Of a stretch of DNA of 12,813 bases, positions 1 to 7,466 are shown one piece after another. This DNA comes from Fragilaria radians (lineage: Eukaryota > Bacillariophyta > Fragilariophyceae > Fragilariales > Fragilariaceae). The notes beneath the pieces are model-generated. The model saw only the letters and a program-made list of their open reading frames with translations, did no database searches and was not told the origin of the DNA. A program made the position numbers and the translations under genes. Within the stretch, counting starts at the first letter, position 1. Every line of letters starts with the position of its first letter. Location: NCBI GenBank assembly GCA_900642245.1, contig CAAAJI010001172.1:1-12813 (forward strand), written 5' to 3'.

Positions 1-299
1 CGATGGGCCTGCCGGTGACTCCGCGCGGCACGGTCGCGGCGGACCCTTTGTTCGAGCCGCTGGGTGCACCGATATTTCTCGATCTCGACGCGAATATTGG
101 CGACGGCCTGTGGATTGCACAGGATACCGGCGGGGCGATCAAGGGTGCCAACCGCTATGACACGTTCTGGGGAGCCGGGGCGTGGGCCCAATCGACCGCC
201 GGTGGATTTTCGGCGCAGGGAAGCGCAATCGTCCTGTTGCCCAAGGGTGTTGCGGCGCGGGTGATGCAGCAGGGGCAAAATGCGGCCCCTGTCCGCTGA
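1..299 (+). CDS. mltA: Membrane-bound lytic murein transglycosylase A, C-terminal part (cut by left edge)
   Basis: Only the last ~98 codons are in the window; the reading frame is already open at the left edge, so the Met at position 3 is internal. The visible part is the 3D (double-psi beta-barrel) domain of MltA. It shows an LGAPIFLD strand and then a DTGGAIKG motif followed by RYDTFWGAG, which contain the Asp residues expected at the active site, and it ends with an LLPKG strand. MltA enzymes cleave the MurNAc-GlcNAc bond of peptidoglycan to 1,6-anhydromuropeptides at the outer membrane or periplasm. The signal peptide and substrate-groove domain lie outside the window. The end overlaps the next gene by 20 bases, which suggests co-transcription and translational coupling with the Smr gene. 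Family assignment is by motif recognition. Confidence 0.88.
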   Translation, partial: MGLPVTPRGTVAADPLFEPLGAPIFLDLDANIGDGLWIAQDTGGAIKGANRYDTFWGAGAWAQSTAGGFSAQGSAIVLLPKGVAARVMQQGQNAAPVR

Positions 300-810
300 G
301 GAGCAGGCGCTCTGGGCGCGGGTGACCGCGTCGATCCGCCCGTTGTCGCGCGACGACCCCAAAGTCGAAACCGCGGAAGTCGCTCCTGCGCCGGCGGAAC
401 GCGCCGTCGAGGCCAAGCCGAAGCAAACATTGCCGCCGAGACGCCCGCCGCCGCCGCCGCCGCGCCGCCATGCGATCGCCAATACCCTCGATGGCGGTTG
501 GGACCGGCGGCTGAAAAGCGGATCGGTCGAGCCGGACCGCGTGCTCGATCTGCACGGACACAATCTCGACCAGGCGTGGGAGGCGATCGATCAGGCGCTG
601 GAGACCGCAATCGCACGCGGCGAGCGGATCGTGCTGCTGATTACCGGCCATGCACGCAAGGGCGACCCGCCGGTCGAGCGCGGCCGGATTCGTGCCGCGG
701 TCAACGACTGGTTGACCATATCGCGTCACTCGTCGCGAATCGCCGCGGTCCGCCAGGCGCATCGCCGGCACGGCGGAGGGGGCAGCCTGTACCTGATACT
801 GCGTCGTTAA
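280..810 (+). CDS. Smr/MutS2-like domain protein
   Basis: A 176-residue protein. Residues ~30-66 are a disordered Ala/Pro/Arg linker with a run of prolines (PPRRPPPPPPRR). The Smr domain fills ~85-176: the LDLHG motif is at 89-93, the TGH(ARKG) turn at 122-128, and the C-terminus has the usual HGGGGSLYLILRR strand. Smr domains bind branched or structured nucleic acid and some are endonucleases; the LDxH and TGxG-type motifs are the conserved functional ones. The molecular role of stand-alone alphaproteobacterial Smr proteins is not settled. The ATG lies inside the end of mltA, with GGGG four bases before the start codon region, so the two genes form one unit. The start is well placed because the first residues (RPLSAEEQALWARVTASIRPL) are typical of this family in the group. 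Confidence 0.85.
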   Translation: MRPLSAEEQALWARVTASIRPLSRDDPKVETAEVAPAPAERAVEAKPKQTLPPRRPPPPPPRRHAIANTLDGGWDRRLKSGSVEPDRVLDLHGHNLDQAWEAIDQALETAIARGERIVLLITGHARKGDPPVERGRIRAAVNDWLTISRHSSRIAAVRQAHRRHGGGGSLYLILRR

Positions 811-850
811 CCTTGCCGCGCGACGCTAATTTAACCCCGACCATTTAACC
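807..850. promoter_or_regulatory. Three TTAACC hexamers upstream of the GGDEF-EAL gene
   Basis: TTAACC occurs at 807-812 (overlapping the smr stop codon), 831-836 and 845-850, all on the same strand, in a short stretch between two genes. TTAA is rare in such GC-rich DNA. TTAACC resembles a CtrA half-site (TTAACCAT) of alphaproteobacteria, but the classical TTAA-N7-TTAA spacing is not met (the gaps are 20 and 10 bases). This is a candidate regulatory cluster only. Confidence 0.3.
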
Positions 851-897
851 GGCGAAAGGTGGAATGGCGGTTGGTCCGTCTCCCCTTACAAGGCGCG

Positions 898-2583
898 ATG
901 GCGGCGATGAAAGACGGAACTGCCCAGAAAATCAGCAATGCCGTCCTGTCCGGAGCGGCGGGGGTCGCGTCCTTCCTGTTCTCGCTCGCCGCATTTCTGT
1001 ACATCACCGAGCTCGACAAGCAGATCGTCGCCTCAATCGTGGCGGGCGCGTTCTGCCTGCTGGTCAGTTACGTCGCGTCCGAACGGCCCAATAGCGAAAG
1101 CGCCCGCGCGCTGACCGCGCTGGCCGAACGGTTGCTGGCGGTGGAAGATGGCGATTTGACCTCGCCCGCGCCGCCGATCCTGCGCGACTCCAACCCCAAG
1201 CTGGCGGCCGCCGTCGATAGCCTGTTCGAGGAGGTGCGAGCCTCGATCGAGAACGCCCATGCGCTGGGTATGTATGACCCGGTCACGTCGCTTCCGAACC
1301 GCCTTCACTTCCGATCCGAAGCCGACAAGATGCTTAGCGACACCGGTGATGGCGAGTCGGCGATGCTGTTCGTCGATCTCGACCGGTTCAAGGCGGTCAA
1401 CGACTGCCTCGGCCATGCGCGCGGCGATCAACTGCTGGTGATGGTTGCGAACCGGTTGCGCGTCGTGGTCACCGCAGAGATGGGCGACTCCACCCAGACG
1501 CGGCCGCTGCTGGCCCGGCTGGCCGGCGACGAATTCACCCTGTTCTTCCCGCATATCGAAGGGAAGGCCGAGATCGAGATGGTCGCCCGACGGATCGCAC
1601 TGGCGATTTCCGAGCCGTTCGAGCTGCAGGGCCACAGCATCGATATCGGCGCGTCGATCGGGGTGGCCGTATCGCCCGAGCACGGAACCACGGTCGAGGG
1701 ACTGATGCGCGCCGCCGACCTCGCGATGTACCGCGCCAAATCGCGTGGGGGCGGGCAGCATTGCCTGTTCAGCGATGAATTGGCCAAGGAGCACCAGCTT
1801 CGGGTCGAGACCGAGAACGCACTGACCGACGTGGTCCCGCGCGGCCAGCTGCGCCTTGCGCTCCAGCCGCAGATGAGCCTGACCACCGGCGAGAATACGG
1901 GGGTCGAGGCGTTGCTCCGCTGGCAGCATCCGCGCGACGGAATGCGCGCGCCAGGCACCTTTATCGCGATTGCCGAGCAAACCGGGATGATCGGCGAGAT
2001 CGGCGACTGGGTAATGGAGCAGGTGGCGATCATCCTGAGCGGCTGGCAGCGCCAGGGAGTGGAGCGCCGGCTGTCGTTCAACGTCAGCCCCCGCCAGCTC
2101 GACCGGGTCGATTTCTTCACCCGCCTGCGCCACACCTTCGCGGCACACGACGTTCCCTTGTCGATGATCGAACTGGAGTTCAGCGAGACGGCGGCAATGC
2201 AATGCTCCGAGGCCGACCTGGCCGAGATTGCGGCCCTGCGAGCTGAGGGCGCGTCCATTGCAATCGATGATTTTGGTACCGGTTATTCCAACCTCGCGCG
2301 CCTGCGCTCGATGCCGCTGGACCGGGTCAAGCTCGACCAGACGCTGATTGCGGAAATCGAGACCAGCGAGAAGGCGCGCGTCGTGGTCCAGGCGGTGATC
2401 CATCTGATCAAGGGCGTCGGCTGCCGGATCGTTGCGGAGTCGGTCGAGAATAGCGCGCAGGCGGATATCCTGCGGGCGATGGGCTGCGACACGGTGCAGG
2501 GCTATGTCTTCGCCGCGCCGATGTCCGAAGACGAATATGTGGCGTGGGTCGCGATTGCCGATCGCAAGCGGTCGGTGGCCTAG
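898..2583 (+). CDS. Membrane-anchored GGDEF-EAL cyclic-di-GMP enzyme
   Basis: About 561 residues from the ATG at 898. An in-frame GTG at 859 would give 574 residues, but it has no usable ribosome site, whereas AAGG lies four bases before 898. Counting from the longer form, two TM helices lie at ~29-50 and ~56-73, followed by a short helical linker and a GGDEF domain at ~135-305. The signature there reads AGDEF (222-226) and no RxxD inhibitory site is visible. The EAL domain (~325-570) keeps the expected residues: E350 in EALLRW, N408, E438/E440, D470 and D471 in DDFGTG, K491, E527 and Q547. It is therefore probably an active c-di-GMP phosphodiesterase at the inner membrane, with a possibly active or GTP-sensing cyclase domain. 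No PAS or other sensor domain is seen. The stop codon overlaps that of dapE. Confidence 0.9.
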   Translation: MAAMKDGTAQKISNAVLSGAAGVASFLFSLAAFLYITELDKQIVASIVAGAFCLLVSYVASERPNSESARALTALAERLLAVEDGDLTSPAPPILRDSNPKLAAAVDSLFEEVRASIENAHALGMYDPVTSLPNRLHFRSEADKMLSDTGDGESAMLFVDLDRFKAVNDCLGHARGDQLLVMVANRLRVVVTAEMGDSTQTRPLLARLAGDEFTLFFPHIEGKAEIEMVARRIALAISEPFELQGHSIDIGASIGVAVSPEHGTTVEGLMRAADLAMYRAKSRGGGQHCLFSDELAKEHQLRVETENALTDVVPRGQLRLALQPQMSLTTGENTGVEALLRWQHPRDGMRAPGTFIAIAEQTGMIGEIGDWVMEQVAIILSGWQRQGVERRLSFNVSPRQLDRVDFFTRLRHTFAAHDVPLSMIELEFSETAAMQCSEADLAEIAALRAEGASIAIDDFGTGYSNLARLRSMPLDRVKLDQTLIAEIETSEKARVVVQAVIHLIKGVGCRIVAESVENSAQADILRAMGCDTVQGYVFAAPMSEDEYVAWVAIADRKRSVA

Positions 2584-3710
2584 GCCAAGGCCCGTTCGAT
2601 AACCCGCTGGTAGATCGTCGCCAGCTTCTCGATGTCCGCAACTGCCGCGCTCTCGCCGATCTTGTGCATGGTCGCGTTGGGCAGCCCGAAATCGACCACC
2701 GGGCACAGCGCGATGAGGAATCGTCCATCCGACGTCCCGCCACCGGTCGAAAGGGTTGGCGCAATGCCGGTTTCGTCGGTGATCGCTGAGACCACCAGAT
2801 CGTAGAGCGCGCCGGGCGGGGTGAGGAAGGCCTCGCCGCTGATCTTTGCAACGACGGTCGCGCCGGGGGCTTCGCGCTCGGCGACCTGCTCGACCATCCG
2901 CACCAGGTCCGCGCCGCGCTGAAGGTTGTTGAAGCGGATGTTGAGCCGCGCCGTCGCCGCGCCGGGGATCAGGTTGGTCGCGCCGGGCGGGCAACCGATG
3001 TCGGTGAATTCGAGATTGGAGGGCGGGAAGGCGTCATTGCCGTCATCGAGCACAATCGAGTCGAGCGCGGCCACAATCCGGGCCAGCTTGGCGACCGGAT
3101 TGTCGGCCCGGTGAGGGTAGGCGACATGCCCCTGCGTGCCCGGAACCTCGATCCACATGTTGACGGAACCGCGCCGCCCAATCTTGACTGTGTCGCCCAG
3201 CGCGGTCTCGCTGGTCGGCTCGCCGATCAGGATCATGTCCGGTTTCAATTCATGTTCGGCGAGCCAGTCGATGATCGCCGGGGTACCGAACGTCGCCGGG
3301 CCTTCCTCGTCCCCGGTGATGAACAGGGACAGGGTGCCACGATGATCGTTCACTCGCGACGCGGCGGCGGCGAAGGCGGCGATGGCGCTCTTCATGTCGT
3401 TCACCCCACGTCCGACGAGGCGGCCGTCCTCGATCGTCGGCAAGAACGGATCGGTGGCCCAGCCTTCGCCGGGCGGGACGACGTCGAGATGGCCGGCGAA
3501 GCCGAAGTGTGGGCTTCCCTGGCCTCGGGTGGCGACAAGATTCTCGACCGGACCGTCGGGTAGCTCGCCAGCGGTGAAGCGATGCACGTCGAAACCGAGC
3601 GGCAGCAACGCCTCCTCCAGCTCGTCGAACACGCGGCCCCTGGCGGGCGTGATGCTGGGGCAGGCAATCAGCCTTTTGGCGAGATCGACCGGATCGATTA
3701 GGGACTGCAT
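2580..3710 (-). CDS. dapE: Succinyl-diaminopimelate desuccinylase
   Basis: A 376-residue M20 metallopeptidase-family enzyme that hydrolyses N-succinyl-LL-2,6-diaminopimelate to LL-DAP and succinate in the lysine/meso-DAP branch, which supplies peptidoglycan. The di-zinc residues are visible (numbering from the ATG): H74 and D76 in GHLDVV, D105 in GRGVNDMK, E135/E136 in GDEEG, E164 in GEPTS and H349 in ATMHKIGES. The small dimerisation domain with GTQGHVAYPHRADNP lies between. Three start codons are adjacent (GTG 3716, GTG 3713, ATG 3710); the ATG is preferred because an AGG lies eight bases before it. It diverges from the cupin gene with only ~26 bases between starts, so its promoter must lie inside or very near that gene. 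Full length for the family. Confidence 0.95.
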   Translation of the reverse strand: MQSLIDPVDLAKRLIACPSITPARGRVFDELEEALLPLGFDVHRFTAGELPDGPVENLVATRGQGSPHFGFAGHLDVVPPGEGWATDPFLPTIEDGRLVGRGVNDMKSAIAAFAAAASRVNDHRGTLSLFITGDEEGPATFGTPAIIDWLAEHELKPDMILIGEPTSETALGDTVKIGRRGSVNMWIEVPGTQGHVAYPHRADNPVAKLARIVAALDSIVLDDGNDAFPPSNLEFTDIGCPPGATNLIPGAATARLNIRFNNLQRGADLVRMVEQVAEREAPGATVVAKISGEAFLTPPGALYDLVVSAITDETGIAPTLSTGGGTSDGRFLIALCPVVDFGLPNATMHKIGESAAVADIEKLATIYQRVIERALA

Positions 3711-3724
3711 CACCACGGCCTAGC

Positions 3725-3732
3725 AAGGAGGG
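3725..3732 (+). promoter_or_regulatory. Strong Shine-Dalgarno site of the cupin gene
   Basis: AAGGAGGG lies four bases before the ATG at 3737 and fixes that start. It is the strongest ribosome-binding site in this part of the window, and it lies in the ~26-base gap between the divergent cupin and dapE starts. Confidence 0.75.
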
Positions 3733-3736
3733 CGCG

Positions 3737-4189
3737 ATGCCGAAAGTCGATCTTTCCCGGATCGAGCAGATCGAGACCACCAGCTACCCCGACCCTTATG
3801 CGCGCGATATCGTCGGTCGGCGCTATCGGCGGGTCGGCCCGACGGGCGGGCTGACCCGGCTCGGGATCAGCCAGTGCGTGCTCGAACCCGGTGCCTGGTC
3901 CAGCCAGCGCCATTGGCACGAGGGGATCGACGAGATCGTGGTGATGCTCGACGGCGAGGCGGTGCTGATCGAGGAAGATGGCGAGACGTTGCTTCGGGCG
4001 GGCGACATCGCGACCTTCCCCGGGGACGCCGCCAACGGTCACCACCTCATCAATCGCTCGGACCGGCCGTGCACCTTCGTCGCGATCGACAATAGTGATG
4101 GGGAGGGGGATTGCCACTATCCCGACGCGGACCTCGTCTGGAACATGGGCGATGGGCGATACACTCGGAAGGACGGAACGCCTTATTAG
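3737..4189 (+). CDS. Small cupin-domain protein
   Basis: A 150-residue single-domain cupin. Motif 1 is RHWHEGIDE followed by a Gly six residues later (ligands H59, H61, E66). Motif 2 is GDIATFPGDAANGHHLIN (ligand H102, with N106). All metal ligands of a canonical cupin are therefore present. It resembles the family annotated as 'cupin domain protein' (COG3837-like); the substrate is not known, and the fold alone does not say whether it is a sugar or small-molecule binding protein or an enzyme. The start is firm: AAGGAGGG lies at 3725-3732, four bases before the ATG. It diverges from dapE and overlaps the GST stop codon by four bases at the other end, so it sits as a single-gene unit between two minus-strand units. 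Confidence 0.85.
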   Translation: MPKVDLSRIEQIETTSYPDPYARDIVGRRYRRVGPTGGLTRLGISQCVLEPGAWSSQRHWHEGIDEIVVMLDGEAVLIEEDGETLLRAGDIATFPGDAANGHHLINRSDRPCTFVAIDNSDGEGDCHYPDADLVWNMGDGRYTRKDGTPY

Positions 4190-4848
4190 GCCGTCTCATT
4201 CTCATATTGTTCGATCACCCACGGCTCATCCTGTGCCAGTTCGATCCACTCGACGACGTCGGCACGATGGAGGACCGCCTCCATGTACGCGGCGGCGAAG
4301 GGCGGGACTTTGACGCCGTAGGTGACGAAGCGGGTGACGACCGGCGCGAACATGATGTCGGCCGCGCACCACGAGCCGAACAGATAATCGCCATCGCCGG
4401 CGAAGCGAGCGCGGGCCTGGGCCCACAGGTTGAGGATCCGGATGACTTCGGCGACGACCTCGGGCGAAAGATCGGCCTGGCCATAATTGCGGCGGACGTT
4501 CATCGGCAGTTCGCGGCGCAAATTGCCGAAACTCGAATGCATTTCGGCGGCCATCGAGCGGGCCATCCCCCGCGAGCTCTCGTCTTCGGGCCAGAACTTG
4601 TCGCGGCCGACGCGGTCGACCAGGAATTCGATAATCGCCAGGCTGTCCCAGACGACGCAATCGCCGTCCCACAGGATTGGGACCTTGCCGAGCGATGGCG
4701 CAAACTCATCCCCCTCGCGGCGCTTTTCCCATTCCTCCCCGAACAGCGGGACAACCAGTTCCTCGAACTCCAGGCCCGATTGCTTGCACGCCAGCCAGCC
4801 GCGGAACGACCAGCTGGAATAAGCGCGATTGCCGATGATCAGTTTCAC
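4186..4848 (-). CDS. Glutathione S-transferase family protein
   Basis: A 220-residue soluble protein. The N-terminal thioredoxin-like domain (~1-80) has SSWS at 11-14, which would supply a catalytic Ser. It also has a KVPIL segment with the cis-Pro at 57, and D68-S69 in WDSLAI at the usual (E/D)S position that binds the gamma-Glu of glutathione. An all-helical C-terminal domain follows. GSTs conjugate or reduce substrates with glutathione; the substrate here cannot be read from sequence. The start is a GTG ten bases after the engB stop, with no good Shine-Dalgarno site, so it probably depends on translational coupling as the last gene of the rpmH operon. Its stop (TAA) overlaps the cupin stop (TAG) on the other strand. 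Confidence 0.88.
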   Translation of the reverse strand: MKLIIGNRAYSSWSFRGWLACKQSGLEFEELVVPLFGEEWEKRREGDEFAPSLGKVPILWDGDCVVWDSLAIIEFLVDRVGRDKFWPEDESSRGMARSMAAEMHSSFGNLRRELPMNVRRNYGQADLSPEVVAEVIRILNLWAQARARFAGDGDYLFGSWCAADIMFAPVVTRFVTYGVKVPPFAAAYMEAVLHRADVVEWIELAQDEPWVIEQYENETA

Positions 4849-4858
4849 GCCGCATTGC

Positions 4859-5503
4859 TCATGAAAGGGCCGCCTCCAGGACCGCCGTCCTCAACTCCGC
4901 AATCCCGGCGCCGGTTTCACTCGAGGTCGGGAGGATCAGCGGATGGGCGGCCTGGTGCTTGCGCGATTCGGTGCGCACGTCCTCGATCACCGCATCGAGC
5001 GCGGTCGGCTTGATCTTGTCGGACTTGGTCAGGACGAGGTGATAGCTGACCGCCGCCTCGTCGAGCATCTTCATAATCTCGAGGTCGACCGCCTTCAGCC
5101 CATGGCGGCTGTCGACCAGCACCAGCGCGCGCTTGAGGACCTGGCGACCGCGAAGATAATCGTTGATCAGGAAGCGCCAGCGCTTGACCATGTCCTTGGG
5201 AGCCTCGGCAAAGCCATAGCCGGGCATGTCGACCAGCCGGAACACCAGCGGGTCGCCGACGTCGAAAATGTTCAGTTCCTGCGTGCGGCCCGGGGTGTTG
5301 GACGCGCGCGCCAGCTTGCTGCGGTTGGTCAGGGCATTGATCAGCGACGACTTGCCGACGTTCGAGCGCCCCGCGACCGCAATCTCTGGCGCGTCGGGGG
5401 TTGGGAGATGCTCAAGCTGCGGGGCCGACTTCAGGAAGTCGATCGGGCCCGAGAACAGCTTTCGAGCCTGCTCGGCAATCTCTTCATTGTCGGGCTCGGT
5501 CAT
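4859..5503 (-). CDS. engB: Ribosome biogenesis GTP-binding protein EngB (YihA/YsxC)
   Basis: A 214-residue TRAFAC GTPase needed for assembly of the large ribosomal subunit. The G motifs are in order: G1 GRSNVGKSS at 45-53, G2 Thr74 in PGRTQ, G3 DMPG at 92-95, G4 TKSD at 159-162 and G5 SSE at 194-196. The DMPGYGFAE stretch after G3 is the family signature. The length is normal. The ATG overlaps the yidC stop in an ATGA arrangement (5500-5503), so translation is likely coupled to yidC. The gene order yidC-engB is common in alphaproteobacteria. Confidence 0.95.
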   Translation of the reverse strand: MTEPDNEEIAEQARKLFSGPIDFLKSAPQLEHLPTPDAPEIAVAGRSNVGKSSLINALTNRSKLARASNTPGRTQELNIFDVGDPLVFRLVDMPGYGFAEAPKDMVKRWRFLINDYLRGRQVLKRALVLVDSRHGLKAVDLEIMKMLDEAAVSYHLVLTKSDKIKPTALDAVIEDVRTESRKHQAAHPLILPTSSETGAGIAELRTAVLEAALS

Positions 5504-7230
5504 TTCTTGACCACCACGGGCTCGGCCGTCGGCGGGTTCATCTCATGATCGTAGCGATGATAGAGCCACTTCTGCTGGGCGATGGTGAGGATGTTCGACA
5601 CCACCCAATAGAGCTGCAGACCGGCGGCGAACGGCGCCATCACAAACATCAGCACCCACGGCATGATCGAGAAGATCTGCTGCTGGACCGGATCGGTGGG
5701 GGCAGGGTTGAGCTTGAACTGCATCCACATGGTGACGCCGAGCAGGATCGGCAGGATGCCCAAGGCAAGGAAGGTGGGTGGCGTGAAATCGAGGTAGCCG
5801 AAAAGATTGACCGGGGTCAGCGGATCCGGCGCGGACAAATCCTTGATCCACAAAGCGAATGGCTGGTGGCGCATTTCGACGCTGACCATCAGCACCTTGT
5901 AGAGCGCGTAGAACACCGGGATCTGGAGCAGGATCGGAAGACAGCCGGCCGCGGGATTGGCTTTCTCGTCTTTGTAGAGCTTGAGAATTTCCTGCTGCTG
6001 ACGCGGCTTGTCGTCCTTGAAGCGCTCCTGGATCGCCTTCATCTTGGGCGTGATCCGCCGCATCGCCGCCATCGACCGGAACTGGCGGTCGGCAATCGGG
6101 TACATCAGCAGCCGGACGATGAAGGTCAGGCAGATGATCGCCACGCCGAAATTGCCGGTCATCTTGAACAGCCAGTTCAACAAATCGAAAATCGGCCGCA
6201 TGAACCATTCGAACCAGCCCCAGTCGATCGATTTCGAAAGCTTGGTGATGCCGGCTGCCTCGTAGATGTCGAGCCACTTCTTTTCCTTGGCTCCGGCAAA
6301 CAGGCGGACGTCGTTGCTGACCGCCTGACCTGGGCCGACGGTGAACGGCTGCCCGGCATAATCGGCCTGATAGGCGCCGCTTGCGCTCTTGCGCAGGCTA
6401 GCCTCGACCGGCGCGCCCGATGCCGGGACCAACGCCGTCAGCCAATATTTGTCGGTGAAACCAAGCCAGCCGCCGCGGCTGTCGCGGGTAATCCCCGCCT
6501 TGTCCTCGTCGAGCGTTTCCCAATCCACGCCATAGTCGGCGATGCCATCCAGGAAACTGATCGGGCCGACGTGGCTGGTCCAGGAAGTGACGTCGACGCT
6601 CTTGTCGGAGCGGCTCACGAGGCCGTAGGTGCGCAAGGCAATGGCATTGGCGGTGGGATTGGCGACGCGCTGCCGCACGGTGAACAGATAACCTTCATCG
6701 ACCGCGACGATCAGCTCGAAGCGCTGCCCGGTAGGGTTGGTCCAGCTCAGTGTAACCGGCTTGCCGGGCGACAGGGTCGACGCGCTCGGGGTCCAGACGG
6801 TTTCGCCATCGGGCACCGCGATGCCCTGACCGGCCCAGCCGAACTGGCCGAAATAGCTGCCGCGTGCGCCGGCCGGGGACAGCAGGCGGACCGGCTTGGC
6901 GCCGTCCCGGATGCTTTCAGACTGGCGGACCATCACGAGGTCGTCGAGCCGGGCGCCCTTGAGGTTGATCGAACCTTCGAGGCTCGGCGTGCGGATCGCG
7001 ACCCGGGGCGATTCGGTCAGCACCTGCGACAGGTTGCGAAGCGCCGCGGGCGTGGCGGGCACGGTGCCGCTGTCGGACACCGGATTGGCGATCGGCTTGA
7101 CCTTGCCCTCCTCGACCTTGTGGGTCTGCGGGAGCGCGGGCGGGAATAATTTGGCCGAGACGAACGACCAGCCGAGGATGACCAGCGCGCTCAATACCAG
7201 CGCGAGCATCATGTTGCGATTATTGCCCAA
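5500..7230 (-). CDS. yidC: Membrane protein insertase YidC
   Basis: A 576-residue insertase/chaperone of the inner membrane that inserts and folds membrane proteins alone or with SecYEG. The start is taken as TTG at 7230. The resulting N-terminus (MGNNRNMMLALVLSALVIL) matches the family, and AGAGGA lies nine bases upstream. The ORF stays open 55 codons further, but that part lies inside yidD in another frame. The structure shows TM1 at ~8-25, then a large periplasmic P1 domain to ~330. The conserved five-helix core begins near WGWFEWFMRPIFD; it carries the groove Arg at ~373 in FIVRLLMYP, the coiled-coil hairpin with KMKAIQERFKDDKPRQQQE, and the NPAAGCLPILLQIPVFYALY segment. The tail ends in basic VVVKK. 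It overlaps engB by four bases. Confidence 0.95.
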   Translation of the reverse strand: MGNNRNMMLALVLSALVILGWSFVSAKLFPPALPQTHKVEEGKVKPIANPVSDSGTVPATPAALRNLSQVLTESPRVAIRTPSLEGSINLKGARLDDLVMVRQSESIRDGAKPVRLLSPAGARGSYFGQFGWAGQGIAVPDGETVWTPSASTLSPGKPVTLSWTNPTGQRFELIVAVDEGYLFTVRQRVANPTANAIALRTYGLVSRSDKSVDVTSWTSHVGPISFLDGIADYGVDWETLDEDKAGITRDSRGGWLGFTDKYWLTALVPASGAPVEASLRKSASGAYQADYAGQPFTVGPGQAVSNDVRLFAGAKEKKWLDIYEAAGITKLSKSIDWGWFEWFMRPIFDLLNWLFKMTGNFGVAIICLTFIVRLLMYPIADRQFRSMAAMRRITPKMKAIQERFKDDKPRQQQEILKLYKDEKANPAAGCLPILLQIPVFYALYKVLMVSVEMRHQPFALWIKDLSAPDPLTPVNLFGYLDFTPPTFLALGILPILLGVTMWMQFKLNPAPTDPVQQQIFSIMPWVLMFVMAPFAAGLQLYWVVSNILTIAQQKWLYHRYDHEMNPPTAEPVVVKK

Positions 7231-7239
7231 CTCAGGTGA

Positions 7240-7245
7240 TCCTCT
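7240..7245 (-). promoter_or_regulatory. Ribosome-binding site that decides the yidC TTG start
   Basis: AGAGGA on the minus strand lies nine bases before TTG 7230. The next in-frame ATG codons (7212, 7209) would cut into the conserved NNRN motif and have no better site, which supports TTG as the true start. Confidence 0.6.
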
Positions 7246-7253
7246 ATCAAAAC

Positions 7254-7466
7254 TCACGGGACCGGGTCGTGCCCCGTCCCACCCCACGGATGGCAGCGGG
7301 CGATCCGTTTCGCCGCCAGCCAACTGCCCTTGCCGGCCCCATAGCGCTTCCATGCGGTGATCGCATAGGCCGAGCAACTCGGCTGGAAGCGGCACGATGG
7401 CGGAAGTACCTTCGACGGACCTTTCTGCCAGCCGCGAGCGAGCGCGATGAGCAGCCTACTGATCAC
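7254..7466 (-). CDS. yidD: Membrane protein insertion efficiency factor YidD
   Basis: A 70-residue protein of the YidD family (formerly UPF0161), which helps YidC-dependent membrane insertion at the inner membrane. It shows the typical short amphipathic N-terminus (ISRLLIALARGWQKG). The Cys-containing CRFQPSCSAYAITAWKRYG block follows, and then the AKRIARCHPWGGTGHDPVP ending that defines the family. The GTG start overlaps the rnpA stop in a GTGA arrangement (7463-7466), so it is likely coupled to rnpA. A 23-base gap separates it from yidC. Confidence 0.93.
   Translation of the reverse strand: MISRLLIALARGWQKGPSKVLPPSCRFQPSCSAYAITAWKRYGAGKGSWLAAKRIARCHPWGGTGHDPVP

Noticed and set aside
431..471. 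The CCG-rich repeat as a tandem repeat or regulatory element
   Set aside because: It encodes the Pro/Arg linker of the Smr protein and is explained by coding.
1033..2994. A 653-codon open frame on the minus strand
   Set aside because: It lies antisense to the well-supported GGDEF-EAL and inside dapE in another frame; its translation is Arg/His-rich without motifs, typical of shadow frames in GC-rich DNA.
4111..5013. A 300-codon plus-strand frame through the GST gene
   Set aside because: It is antisense to the GST and engB genes, has no domain, and has no ribosome site.
5401..7149. A 582-codon open frame on the plus strand
   Set aside because: It is antisense to engB and yidC, both certain; composition is Asp/Arg/His-rich with no domain, a shadow frame.
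7231..7395. An N-terminal extension of yidC to 7395
   Set aside because: The extra 55 residues are yidD read in another frame; the family begins at NNRN, next to the TTG with a good ribosome site.
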